A DNA stretch of 64,000 nt from Burkholderia paludis (lineage in GTDB: Bacteria > Pseudomonadota > Gammaproteobacteria > Burkholderiales > Burkholderiaceae): NCBI RefSeq assembly GCF_000732615.1, contig NZ_JPGL01000051.1, positions 1 through 64,000 on the forward strand. Reading direction: 5' to 3'. A program made the position numbers and the translations under genes. The notes below the pieces were generated by a model that made no database searches, was not told where the DNA came from, and saw nothing but the letters and a program-made list of their open reading frames with translations. Below, piece by piece: positions 19,208 through 27,719 of the stretch; the stretch's first letter is position 1; each line of letters starts with the position of its first letter.

Positions 19208-20557
19208 ATGTCAGCGACTGACACGATGCCGGCGCGCACGCCGGCCAACTGGCTCGAACGCCGCTTCGCGCTCGCGGCGCGCGGCACGAGCGTGCGCACC
19301 GAGACGATCGCGGGCGTCACGTCGTTTCTCGCGGCCGCGTACCTGCTCGTCGTGATCCCGTCGCTGCTCGCGACGGGCGGCATGGAGCGCGGCGCGGCGA
19401 CGACGGCGACGATCGTCGTATTCGTGCTGTTCACCACGCTGATGGGGCTCTACGCGAACCTGCCGTTCCTCGTCGGCCCCGGCATCGGCGGCTCGGTGAT
19501 CATCGGCGTGACGCTCGCGACCACCGAGCACGTCGGCTGGCAGACGGGCCTCGGGATCGCGTGCGTGTCGGGCGTGCTGTTTTTCCTGCTGACGATCCTC
19601 GGCGCGCGCGGCGTGGTGATGAAGCTGATCCCGGTGCAGATCAAGCTCGGGCTCGGCGCGTCGATCGGCCTGTTCGTCACGATGCTCGGGCTGCGCAACG
19701 CGGGGATGGTCGTCGCGAACGCGAAGACCAACGCATTCGCGCTCGGCGATTTCTCGCGGCCGGGCGCGCTCGTCGCGCTGATCGGCCTCGCGGTCGCGAT
19801 CGTGCTGCAGGCGCGCAAGGTGCCCGGCGCGATCCTGATCGCGATTCTGGCCGCGGCGGCGGCCGGGGTGCCGCTCGGCGTCACGCACCTGCCCGCGTCG
19901 TTCGTGTCGCTGCCGCACAGCATCGCGCCGATCGCGTTCAAGCTCGACATCGGCAGTGCGCTGAGCCTCGCGGCCGCGCCGTACCTGTTCGCGTTCTTCG
20001 CGGCGGAATTCTTCTCGACGCTCGGCACCGCGCTCGCGGTCGGCGCGAAGGCGAACCTGCTCGACGAACAAGGCAACCTGCCGAACATCAACCGGCCGTT
20101 CCTCGTCGATTCGCTCGCCGCCACGATCGGGCCGGTGTTCGGCATCCCAGCGCTGACCGCGCTGATCGAATCGGCGGCGGGCGTCGAGGCCGGCGGCCGC
20201 AGCGGGCTGTCGTCGCTGGCCGCGGCCGTGCTGTTCGCCGCGATGCTGCTGTTCGTGCCGGTCGCGCTCGCGATCCCGAAGGAGGCCACCGCGCCGGCGC
20301 TGATCCTGATCGGGCTGTCGATGTTCGCGACGATCCGCCACACGCATTTCGACGATTTCACCGATGCGCTGCCCGTGATGTCGATGGTGCTGCTCACGCT
20401 GATGTCGAACAGCTTCGGCACCGGCATCGCGGGCGGGCTGCTGTGCTACGTGCTCGTCAAGCTGCTCGCCGGCCGCCGGCGGGACGTGTCGTGGGGGCTC
20501 GTCGTGCTCGCGATGCCGCTCGGCTATTACTTCTGGACCGTCGTGAAGCCGCACTGA
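19208..20557 (+). CDS. NCS2/AzgA-type nucleobase permease
   Basis: The 449-residue membrane protein matches the AzgA branch of nucleobase-ascorbate transporters: RTETIAGVTSFLAAAYLLVVIPSLL at the start (core ETIAGVTSFLAAAYLLVV), LVGPGIGGSVIIGVTLA, and IGPVFGIPALTALIESAAGVEAGGRSGLS (core PALTALIESAAGVEAGGRSG) in the substrate region. AzgA proteins import adenine, guanine or hypoxanthine with protons. It lies 48 bp upstream of the deaminase gene, and an operon is likely. Confidence 0.88.
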   Translation: MSATDTMPARTPANWLERRFALAARGTSVRTETIAGVTSFLAAAYLLVVIPSLLATGGMERGAATTATIVVFVLFTTLMGLYANLPFLVGPGIGGSVIIGVTLATTEHVGWQTGLGIACVSGVLFFLLTILGARGVVMKLIPVQIKLGLGASIGLFVTMLGLRNAGMVVANAKTNAFALGDFSRPGALVALIGLAVAIVLQARKVPGAILIAILAAAAAGVPLGVTHLPASFVSLPHSIAPIAFKLDIGSALSLAAAPYLFAFFAAEFFSTLGTALAVGAKANLLDEQGNLPNINRPFLVDSLAATIGPVFGIPALTALIESAAGVEAGGRSGLSSLAAAVLFAAMLLFVPVALAIPKEATAPALILIGLSMFATIRHTHFDDFTDALPVMSMVLLTLMSNSFGTGIAGGLLCYVLVKLLAGRRRDVSWGLVVLAMPLGYYFWTVVKPH

Positions 20558-20604
20558 GAGACGGCTTGCGCGACGCATCGGCACCACCGCAACAAGAGAC
20601 TGAC

Positions 20605-21705
20605 ATGAACGGAACACCAGGGAACGTCCCGGCCGCGCGCACGGGCATCGAGATCACGCCCGCGCATCGCGCCTTCTTCCACGCGCTGCCGAAGGTCGAG
20701 CTGCATTGCCACCTGCTCGGCGCGGTGCGTCACGAAACGTTCGTCGCGCTCGCGGCGCGCAGCGGCGCGCCGATCGAGCGCGCGGAAATCGACGCGTTTT
20801 ACGCGCGCGGCGAAAAGCCGGTGGGCGTGCTGCACGTGCTGCGCGCGCTCGACAAGTATCTGCTCACGCGGCCCGACGACCTGCGGCGGATCGCGTACGA
20901 GTATCTGGAGGACGCGGCCGCGCACCACGTCCGGCACGCGGAATTCTTCTGGAACCCGACGGGCACGGTGCGCGTGTCGGGCATCGCGTATGCGGACGCG
21001 CAGGCCGCGATCGTGACGGCGATCCGCGACGCCGCGCGCGACTTCGGGATCGGTGCGCGCCTGATCCCGAGCATCGACCGCGAGCAGGACCCGGACGAGG
21101 CGGTTGCGATCGTCGAGTGGATGAAGGCGCATCGCGCGGACGAAGTCGCGGGGCTCGGGATCGACTATCGCGAGAACGACCGGCCGCCGGAACTGTTCTG
21201 GAAGGCTTACCGCAATGCGCGCGCGGCGGGATTTCGCACGACCGCGCACGCGGGCGAGTTCGGGATGCCGTGGCGCAACGTCGAGACGGCGGTCGATCTG
21301 CTTCAGGTCGATCGCGTCGACCACGGTTATACGATCGTCGACAACCCCGAACTGTGCGCGCGCTACGCGGAACGCGGGATCGTCTTCACCGTCGTGCCGA
21401 CGAATTCGTACTACCTGCGCACGCTCCCGCCGGAGCAATGGGCGGAACTGCATCCGATGCGCAAGATGCCGGGCCTCGGCCTGAAGATCCATCCGAACAC
21501 CGACGATCCGACGCTGCACAAGGTGAACCCGTCGGAGGCGTGGGAGCTGATGTTCGGCCATTTCGGCTTCACCGTTGCCGAGCTGAAGCAGTTCATGCTG
21601 AACGGGATCGACGGCGCGTGGGTGGACGACGCGACGAAGGCCGCGTGGCGCGCGGCGTGGGCGCCGGAATTCGACACGCTGGCCGCCGCGCTCGCGGCGG
21701 GCTGA
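20605..21705 (+). CDS. Adenosine deaminase-family enzyme
   Basis: The 366-residue TIM-barrel hydrolase has the metal ligands H34 and H36 (LPKVELHCHLLGAV), the catalytic HAGE motif, DHGY with the zinc His, and NTDDP near the C-terminus. The family deaminates adenosine, adenine or modified purines to hypoxanthine-type products. The HLLGAV variant of the usual HLDG means that the exact substrate (adenosine, adenine or other) is open. With nucleoside hydrolase upstream releasing bases and an AzgA permease importing them, adenine is a reasonable substrate guess. Confidence 0.85.
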   Translation: MNGTPGNVPAARTGIEITPAHRAFFHALPKVELHCHLLGAVRHETFVALAARSGAPIERAEIDAFYARGEKPVGVLHVLRALDKYLLTRPDDLRRIAYEYLEDAAAHHVRHAEFFWNPTGTVRVSGIAYADAQAAIVTAIRDAARDFGIGARLIPSIDREQDPDEAVAIVEWMKAHRADEVAGLGIDYRENDRPPELFWKAYRNARAAGFRTTAHAGEFGMPWRNVETAVDLLQVDRVDHGYTIVDNPELCARYAERGIVFTVVPTNSYYLRTLPPEQWAELHPMRKMPGLGLKIHPNTDDPTLHKVNPSEAWELMFGHFGFTVAELKQFMLNGIDGAWVDDATKAAWRAAWAPEFDTLAAALAAG

Positions 21706-21720
21706 GCGCCGGGCGGGTGT

Positions 21721-21749
21721 CCGCCGGCCGAGGATCGGCCCGCCGGCGG
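21721..21749 (+). terminator. Hairpin after the deaminase gene
   Basis: CCGCCGGC (21721-21728) pairs with GCCGGCGG (21742-21749) just after the stop codon. There is no T-run. Confidence 0.35.
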
Positions 21750-21827
21750 CCCGAGCGGGCGCCCTGCCGGTCGGGTGTCGTGTGGCACGGTTCGCGTGCG
21801 TTCGCTATATTGGCGCCCGGTTGCGCG

Positions 21828-21855
21828 CGAATCGGCCGAATCGGCACGAATCGGC
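21828..21855 (+). repeat. Three copies of CGAATCGGC upstream of the WG-repeat gene
   Basis: CGAATCGGC occurs three times (the last two separated by one base) 38-65 bp before the start codon, downstream of a possible -10 (TATATT, about 21806). It could be a regulator site or chance repetition. Confidence 0.4.
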
Positions 21856-21892
21856 GCGAGACGACACGACAACGACGAGGGCGACCCTTCCG

Positions 21893-23773
21893 ATGGGCAA
21901 TCGAGCATGGCTCTATCTCCAGGCCGGTGACGGCGACGACGCGCGGACGATCGAGTTCGCGGAATCCAACAATCACTTTCCGCTGCTGTGGCGGCTGCTG
22001 CTCGCCGACGGCGGCGCGGGCGAAGCGATCACGGATCAGCGCGTGTTCGGCGACGCCGGCACGCCGAATCTCGCCAGCGATGCGCGTGCGGCGCTGGCGC
22101 GCATCGACCGGCTGGCGTCGTTCGTCGTCGCGCATCCGCTGCCCGGCGACGATCCGGCGCTTGCGCGGCAGTTCGATGCGCTGGTGCGCCATCTCGGCGA
22201 AACGATCGACGCGCTCGGCGAGGCGCACGGCGCGCCGCGGATTTCCGCGAATCTCGACGAATTGTCGTGGCTCGACGGCAATCCGGACGACTACATCGAC
22301 CGGGAGCGCGTGACCTGCACGCGCCTGTGGTGGCGGGTCGCGAACTGCATGGACTTTCGCGACGTGCGCGGCGTGCGCGATGCGCTCGAGATCGACGCGC
22401 GGCCGGACTGGCGCGACTGGGCGTGGGGGTTCGGTTTCGGTTGCCTGTCGCATCACTATTTCGCGCGCCAGGAGCCGCCGCGCGGCGTGACGTTCGCCGG
22501 GATGTTCGATCCCGCCGAGGTGCAGGGCAACTGGCTCGACCACGACACGTTCAGCTTTCGCGGGCGCAACGGCCTGTGGGGCGTGCGGCGCGAAAGCGAC
22601 GATGCGTGGGAGGTGATCGTGCCGCCGGAATGGACGGGCCTGTGGCGCAGCGGCGCGCGCGATCATCTCGTGCTGTGGGCGGCGCGCGACGGCCGGGTCG
22701 GTTTGCTGTCCGCCGGCGTCGCCGGGGGGCAGGTTTTGCGCGAGCCCGCGTTCGACGAGGTGTGGGACTTCACGGACGACATCGCGTGCGTGCGCGTCGG
22801 CGAGCGCTTCGGGTTCGTGCGCCCGGACGGCGCGTGGATGCTCGAACCGGTGCTCGACAATGTCGGCGAGTTTTCCGACGGGCTGGTGTCCGCGAGCGTG
22901 GACGAGCGCTGGGGCTTCGTCGACACGAACGGCGCGTGGGTGATTCCGCCGCGCTTCGACGATACGCACGAGTTCGTGGACGGCAAGGCCGTGGCGGTGC
23001 GCGAGGGCGAGCACTGGGGGCTGGCCGGCCGCGACGGGCAATGGCTGGCGCGGCCCGAATGGACGTCGCTCGAATGGTCGTCCGAATGCGGTGCGTTTCT
23101 CGCGGAGCGGGGCGGGCACACGGGCCTCGTCGATCTGAAGGGCCGGACGGTCGTCGCGCCGCGTTACGCGGAAATCGCGAAGCTGATCGACGACGGGCGG
23201 ACGGAGGACGTGGCCGAGCCCGGCGCGATTCGCCACATCGTGCGGCGCGGCGACGGGCGCTGCGCGATCGTCGACGGGCTGGACCGGGTGCTGACGCCGT
23301 TCGACTTCCTGAACATGGGCGCGCTGTCCTGGTTGCCGGACGACGCGGCGGTGCCGCGCGAGCTGTTCACGCGCTATGCGGTCGGCATCGAGTCGGCCGA
23401 GCCGGTGCGGTTCGCGATCTGCGATCTGGATGCGGGCGCAACGATTTCGCTGGGGCGATGCGACGATGTGGCCGGCCTGTTCTTCGGTAACGGTTACGGC
23501 TGGCTGGCCGGCGTGGAGTGCGACGGCGGCGACATGCGCGCGGGCGTGTTCCGTGCGGACGGCACCGTGCTGCATCCGGCCCGATACACGAGGATCGGCG
23601 ACGACGCGCTGTTCGACGGCAACGCCGCGCGCACGTTTCTGATGCCCTGGCATGTCCGCCGCGCCGCGATCGCGCAACGCTGGCGCAACGGCGAACCGGT
23701 CGCGGCGATGCGCGACGACGGCGTGTCGGTCTGGCTGTACGCGGACGGGCGCGCGACGACGACGCGCGGCTGA
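21893..23773 (+). CDS. WG-repeat protein
   Basis: The 626-residue product has several WG (KWG) beta repeats in its centre: RNGLWGVRRESDDAWEV, GERFGFVRPDGAWMLEPV, DERWGFVDTNGAWVIPPRF and GEHWGLAGRDGQWLARPEW, roughly residues 220-390. The first 200 residues are helical and unrecognised; the C-terminal 200 also contain degenerate repeats. No signal peptide is seen, so it is probably cytosolic. WG repeats often serve as protein-binding surfaces in bacteria, but no specific role is established for this protein. The start at 21893 (MGNRAWLYL) is preferred over an upstream low-complexity extension. Confidence 0.82.
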   Translation: MGNRAWLYLQAGDGDDARTIEFAESNNHFPLLWRLLLADGGAGEAITDQRVFGDAGTPNLASDARAALARIDRLASFVVAHPLPGDDPALARQFDALVRHLGETIDALGEAHGAPRISANLDELSWLDGNPDDYIDRERVTCTRLWWRVANCMDFRDVRGVRDALEIDARPDWRDWAWGFGFGCLSHHYFARQEPPRGVTFAGMFDPAEVQGNWLDHDTFSFRGRNGLWGVRRESDDAWEVIVPPEWTGLWRSGARDHLVLWAARDGRVGLLSAGVAGGQVLREPAFDEVWDFTDDIACVRVGERFGFVRPDGAWMLEPVLDNVGEFSDGLVSASVDERWGFVDTNGAWVIPPRFDDTHEFVDGKAVAVREGEHWGLAGRDGQWLARPEWTSLEWSSECGAFLAERGGHTGLVDLKGRTVVAPRYAEIAKLIDDGRTEDVAEPGAIRHIVRRGDGRCAIVDGLDRVLTPFDFLNMGALSWLPDDAAVPRELFTRYAVGIESAEPVRFAICDLDAGATISLGRCDDVAGLFFGNGYGWLAGVECDGGDMRAGVFRADGTVLHPARYTRIGDDALFDGNAARTFLMPWHVRRAAIAQRWRNGEPVAAMRDDGVSVWLYADGRATTTRG

Positions 23774-23872
23774 AGCCGGCCACCGGCCCGCATGCCGGCG
23801 CGGTCGGCGCGCGCGCCGGCAACGCGGGGCCGCGCATCGCGGCCGGCCGGGCGTCGCGCGAGGGCTGCCCGA

Positions 23873-25375
23873 TCAGCGCGGCGCGACGCCGGCGGCTGTG
23901 GCGACCACGTCCGCGAGCCGCTGCGCGGCCGCTTCCATCTGTGCGCGGCCGAACCCGCCGAAGCCGAGCACGAGCCCCGGGCGGGCGGTGCCCGGTGCGA
24001 ACATCGGCGACACCGCGCGCACCGCGACGCCGGCTTGCGCCGCGCGCGCGACCACGTCGAGATCGTCGATCCCTTCCGCGAGCCACAGCACGACGTGCAT
24101 TCCCTGGTCGCCCGGTTGCACCCACGCGCGTTCGCGCGGCAGCCGCGCGCCGAGCGTGTCGATCAGATGCGCGCGCTGCTCCGCATACACGCCGCGCACG
24201 CGGCGGATGTGGCGGTCGAGATGGCCTTCCGCGATGAACGCGGCCAGCACGTGCTGGTCGGCGGTCGGTACATGGCGATCCATCAGCGCGCGTGCGCCGC
24301 AGAATGCCGGCACGAGATCGTCGGGCGCGATCACGTAGCCGAGCCGCAGCGACGGAAACAGGATCTTGCTGAAGGTGCCGAGATAGATCACGCGATCGGG
24401 ATCGAGGCCTTGCAGCGACGGGAACGGATGGCCTTCGTAGCGCAGCTCGCTGTCGTAGTCGTCCTCGACGATCCACGCGCGATGCGTGCGCGCCCACGCG
24501 AGCAGCGCGTTGCGCCGCGCCATGCTCAGCGGCATGCCGAGCGGGTACTGGTGCGACGGCGTGACGAACGCGGCGCGCGCATCCGGCGCGACGCGCACGC
24601 CTGCATCGACGTCGAGACCGTCGGCGTCGACCGGCACGCGCACCATCGCATCGGGTCGCCCGGAGCTTTCGAGCAGCGCGGTGATGCCGCGATAGGCCGG
24701 ATTCTCGACCCAGGCCCGATCGTGTTCGCCGAGCAGGATCCGGCTCGCGAGATGCAGCCCCTGCTGCGTGCCGCTCGTGATCACGACCTGGCCGGCATGG
24801 CAGCGCACCGAGCGCGACCGGCGCACGTAGTCGGCGATCGCCTCGCGCAGCGGCAACGCGCCTTGCGGATCGGCATAGCCGGACGGCGCGCCCGCGCCGC
24901 GCGCGCGCAGGCGGTTGCCGAGCCGGCGCCAGATGTCGTCGGGCGCGGTGAGGCCGATCGGCACCGAGATCGCGAACGGCATCGCCGGCAGCGGGCGGAA
25001 CTCGTCGGCGATCCGCGCGAAGGTGGCGGCCGGCTCGGGCAGCCCGGAGGGCGCCGGCCGGCGCCGGGCGGGTGGCACGAGCGCGTCGGCGGGCGGCGGC
25101 TCCGCGAGCGCGTGGGCGACCCGCGTGCCCGCGCCGCCGCGCGATTCGAGAAAGCCCTCGGCGATCAGTTGCGCGTACGCATCGACGACGGTGCCGCGCG
25201 CCACCTGCAGCGCCGCCGCCAGCAGCCGTGTGGACGGCAGCGTGTCGCCCGGGCGGACGTCGCCGCGGCGCACGGCGTCGCGCAGCGCCTGCGCGAGCTG
25301 GCGGCTCAGGTCGCCCGCCGAGCGATCGAGCGCGCCGAGCGACGGGATGTCGACGTTGCGGGCCGTTCTTGCCAT
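23873..25375 (-). CDS. MocR-family regulator (GntR helix-turn-helix plus aminotransferase domain)
   Basis: The 500-residue product is a two-domain MocR/PdxR-type protein. The GntR winged helix (about residues 20-85, GDTLPSTRLLAAALQVARGTVVDAY) is joined to a fold-type I aminotransferase domain. It has the PLP lysine region YLGTFSKILFPSLRLGY and an SGTQQGLHLA cofactor loop. It should bind PLP and regulate a divergent gene, here paiB-like 123 bp away. The ATG at 25375 is chosen; a TTG nine codons upstream is also possible. The substrate-like effector is unknown. Confidence 0.9.
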   Translation of the reverse strand: MARTARNVDIPSLGALDRSAGDLSRQLAQALRDAVRRGDVRPGDTLPSTRLLAAALQVARGTVVDAYAQLIAEGFLESRGGAGTRVAHALAEPPPADALVPPARRRPAPSGLPEPAATFARIADEFRPLPAMPFAISVPIGLTAPDDIWRRLGNRLRARGAGAPSGYADPQGALPLREAIADYVRRSRSVRCHAGQVVITSGTQQGLHLASRILLGEHDRAWVENPAYRGITALLESSGRPDAMVRVPVDADGLDVDAGVRVAPDARAAFVTPSHQYPLGMPLSMARRNALLAWARTHRAWIVEDDYDSELRYEGHPFPSLQGLDPDRVIYLGTFSKILFPSLRLGYVIAPDDLVPAFCGARALMDRHVPTADQHVLAAFIAEGHLDRHIRRVRGVYAEQRAHLIDTLGARLPRERAWVQPGDQGMHVVLWLAEGIDDLDVVARAAQAGVAVRAVSPMFAPGTARPGLVLGFGGFGRAQMEAAAQRLADVVATAAGVAPR

Positions 25376-25390
25376 GATTCTGGTCTGCTC

Positions 25391-25427
25391 AAATTGTTCC
25401 AAACCGGTTCTACAGCATAAACCAGTT
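25391..25427. promoter_or_regulatory. Direct repeats in the mocR/paiB divergent promoter
   Basis: AAACCGGTT (25401-25409) and AAACCAGTT (25419-25427) form a direct repeat with 18-bp periodicity. A weaker copy, AAATTGTTC, begins at 25391. MocR regulators are known to bind spaced direct repeats, so this is the likely operator. Confidence 0.5.
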
Positions 25428-25497
25428 TGCGATCACAATCGGCGGATGACGGGCCGGCGCCCGTTCCCGTTCAACCCCGCACGACCATGGAGCCGAC

Positions 25498-26136
25498 ATG
25501 TACGTCCCCGCCGAATTCAACGAGCCCAACCCCGACGTGCTGCACGACCTGATCGTGCAGCACCCGTTCGGCAGCCTGATCACGCACGGCAGGAACGGAC
25601 TCGACGCGATTCACATCCCGTTCGAACTGGTACGCGTCGACGGCGGGCTCGGCGAACTGCACGCGCACGTCTCGCGCGCGAATCCGGTCTGGCAGGAGGT
25701 CGCGAACGGCGACGAGGTACTCGTGATCTTTCGTGGGGGCGACGCCTATATCTCGCCGACCTGGTATCCGAGCAAGCACGTCGCGCACCGGCAGGTGCCG
25801 ACGTGGAACTACGTGGTCGTGCATGCGCACGGGCGCATCACGGTGCGCGACGACGAGAAGTTCGTGCGCGGCGTGGTCGCGCGGCTGACGCGCACGCACG
25901 AAGCGTCGCAGCCGGCGCCGTGGAAGATGGGCGACGCGCCGAAGGACTATCTCGACATGATGGTGCAGTCGATCGTCGGGCTGCAGATCGAGATCACGCG
26001 GTTCGTCGGCAAGCGCAAGCTCGGGCAGAACAAGGACGAGGCGGATATCCGCGGCGCGGGCGACGCGCTGGTCGCGAACGGCAACCTCGCGATCGGGGAA
26101 GCGATGATCGAGGCGGCGGACGCGAAGCGCACGTGA
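25498..26136 (+). CDS. PaiB-like FMN-binding negative regulator family protein
   Basis: The 212-residue product has the PaiB opening MYVPAEFNEPN, a split-barrel flavin-binding fold (HPFGSLITHGRNGLDAIHIPFEL; core FGSLITHGRNGL), YISPTWYPSKHVAHRQVPTWNY (core SPTWYPSKH) and the C-terminal QNKDEADIRGA. PaiB was described in Bacillus as a negative regulator of sporulation and protease genes, but relatives bind FMN or haem and may be enzymes. Divergent pairing with a MocR regulator is a recurrent arrangement and suggests that MocR controls it. Confidence 0.9.
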   Translation: MYVPAEFNEPNPDVLHDLIVQHPFGSLITHGRNGLDAIHIPFELVRVDGGLGELHAHVSRANPVWQEVANGDEVLVIFRGGDAYISPTWYPSKHVAHRQVPTWNYVVVHAHGRITVRDDEKFVRGVVARLTRTHEASQPAPWKMGDAPKDYLDMMVQSIVGLQIEITRFVGKRKLGQNKDEADIRGAGDALVANGNLAIGEAMIEAADAKRT

Positions 26137-26170
26137 GCGCCCGGAGCGGGCGGGCCCGCGCGCCGGCGCG

Positions 26171-26752
26171 TCACTGCGCGTGCGGTGCGCCCTTCGCACC
26201 GTCTCCCGCCTGCGCGAGCGCTTCGCGAATCGCGGCCTCGGTCGTGTCGTACCCGCCTTCGCCGTAGCGCGTATAGACGACCTTGCCGTGCGCGTCGATC
26301 AGGTACAGCGCGGGCCAGTACTGGTTGCCGTACGCGCGCCACGTGTCGTAGCGGTTGTCCTGCGCGACCGGATACCGGATGCCGAAGCGCCGGATCGCGT
26401 CGGCGACGTTGCCCGCGTCGCGTTCGAACGGATATTCGGGCGTATGCACGCCGACCACGACGAGCCCCTGGTCGCGATACTTCCGGTCCCATTCCTTCAC
26501 GTACGGAATCGTATGAATGCAGTTGATGCACGAGTACGTCCAGAAATCGACGAGCACGACCTTGCCGCGCAACTGGCCGAGCGTGAGCGGCGCGCTGTTG
26601 TGCCAGCGATCGATGCCCGCGAAATCGGGCGCCGCCGTACCGGCCTGCGAGGCCGGCATGCCGGCGTCGTCGCGGGTGCCGGCGAAGGCGGCGAGCCCGG
26701 CCATGGCGGCGAGGGCGATGACGAGGGCGGCGGTCTTGAGGCGGGTCGGCAT
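26171..26752 (-). CDS. Secreted thioredoxin-fold (redoxin/TlpA-like) protein
   Basis: The 193-residue product has a signal peptide or N-terminal anchor (ALVIALAAMAGLAAFAG) and a thioredoxin fold. The active site is WTYSCINCIHTIPY with C75 and C78, and VVVGVHTPEYPFERD follows, as in the redoxin domain of DipZ-type proteins. It should act as a periplasmic thiol-disulfide reductant or peroxide reductase. No CcdA-like partner is adjacent. It is convergent with paiB and divergent from the response-regulator gene. Confidence 0.87.
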   Translation of the reverse strand: MPTRLKTAALVIALAAMAGLAAFAGTRDDAGMPASQAGTAAPDFAGIDRWHNSAPLTLGQLRGKVVLVDFWTYSCINCIHTIPYVKEWDRKYRDQGLVVVGVHTPEYPFERDAGNVADAIRRFGIRYPVAQDNRYDTWRAYGNQYWPALYLIDAHGKVVYTRYGEGGYDTTEAAIREALAQAGDGAKGAPHAQ

Positions 26753-26978
26753 GGCGTTCTCCTGAGCGGGAGGCCGCCGCGCGGAGGCGGCGGCCGGACG
26801 GGTTTCGACAGGCCCCATTAGGCGGCGCGGACGTATCTGCGATGTGTCCGGCCGGCCGCGCGTGTGCAACGTTGTGTGTCGTCATGGCGGCGCGATACAT
26901 TGGGATACAAACGCGGGCCCGCCGTGCGGTATAAAAGCGGGCATCGCCTGCCCGGCCACCTCGAACCCGACACGACCC

Positions 26979-27719
26979 ATGGACAAGATCGATCACGTGC
27001 TGATCGTCGACGACGATCGCGCGATCCGCGAACTGATCGCGGACTATCTGGAGAAGAACGGCATGCGCGTGTCGCTGGCCGCGAACGGCCGCGAGATGCG
27101 CAACGCGCTGGACGACGGTGCGCCGGACCTGATCGTGCTCGACCTGATGCTGCCGGGCGAGGACGGCCTCGCGCTGTGCCGCGACCTGCGCGCGGGCCGG
27201 TTCCGCACGGTGCCGGTGCTGATGCTGACCGCGCGCGGCGAGGAAACCGACCGCATCATCGGCCTCGAGATGGGCGCGGACGACTACCTGGCCAAGCCGT
27301 TCGCGGTGCGAGAGCTGCTGGCGCGAATCCGCTCGGTGCTGCGCCGCGCGCGCATGCTGCCGCCCGGCATGCAGGTGACGGAAACGGCCGCGATGCTCGC
27401 GTTCGGCGAATGGCGGCTCGACACGACCGGGCGCCACCTGCTCGACGCCGAAGGCACGCTGGTCGCGCTGAGCGGCGCCGAATACCGGCTGCTGCGCGTG
27501 TTTCTCGACCATCCGCAACGCGTGCTGACCCGCGACCAGTTGCTCAACCTTACGCAGGGGCGGCAGTCCGACCCGTTCGACCGCTCGATCGACCTGCTGG
27601 TGAGCCGGCTGCGCCAGCGCCTGCGCGACGGCGCGCGCGAGCCGCGCTACATCAAGACGCTGCGCAACGAGGGCTACGTGTTCTCGTCGGCCGTGACCGC
27701 CGTCGACGGTACGCCATGA
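26979..27719 (+). CDS. OmpR-family response regulator
   Basis: The 246-residue product has a receiver domain (DDD at 11-13, phosphoacceptor D55 in LIVLDLMLP, and ADDYLAKPF around residue 105) and a C-terminal OmpR/PhoB winged helix (LSGAEYRLLRVFLDHPQRVLTRDQLL, core GAEYRLLRVFLDHP). Its last codon overlaps the kinase start (ATGA at 27716-27719), so the pair is translationally coupled. The closest well-known relative is OmpR itself, but the regulated genes cannot be inferred. Confidence 0.95.
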   Translation: MDKIDHVLIVDDDRAIRELIADYLEKNGMRVSLAANGREMRNALDDGAPDLIVLDLMLPGEDGLALCRDLRAGRFRTVPVLMLTARGEETDRIIGLEMGADDYLAKPFAVRELLARIRSVLRRARMLPPGMQVTETAAMLAFGEWRLDTTGRHLLDAEGTLVALSGAEYRLLRVFLDHPQRVLTRDQLLNLTQGRQSDPFDRSIDLLVSRLRQRLRDGAREPRYIKTLRNEGYVFSSAVTAVDGTP

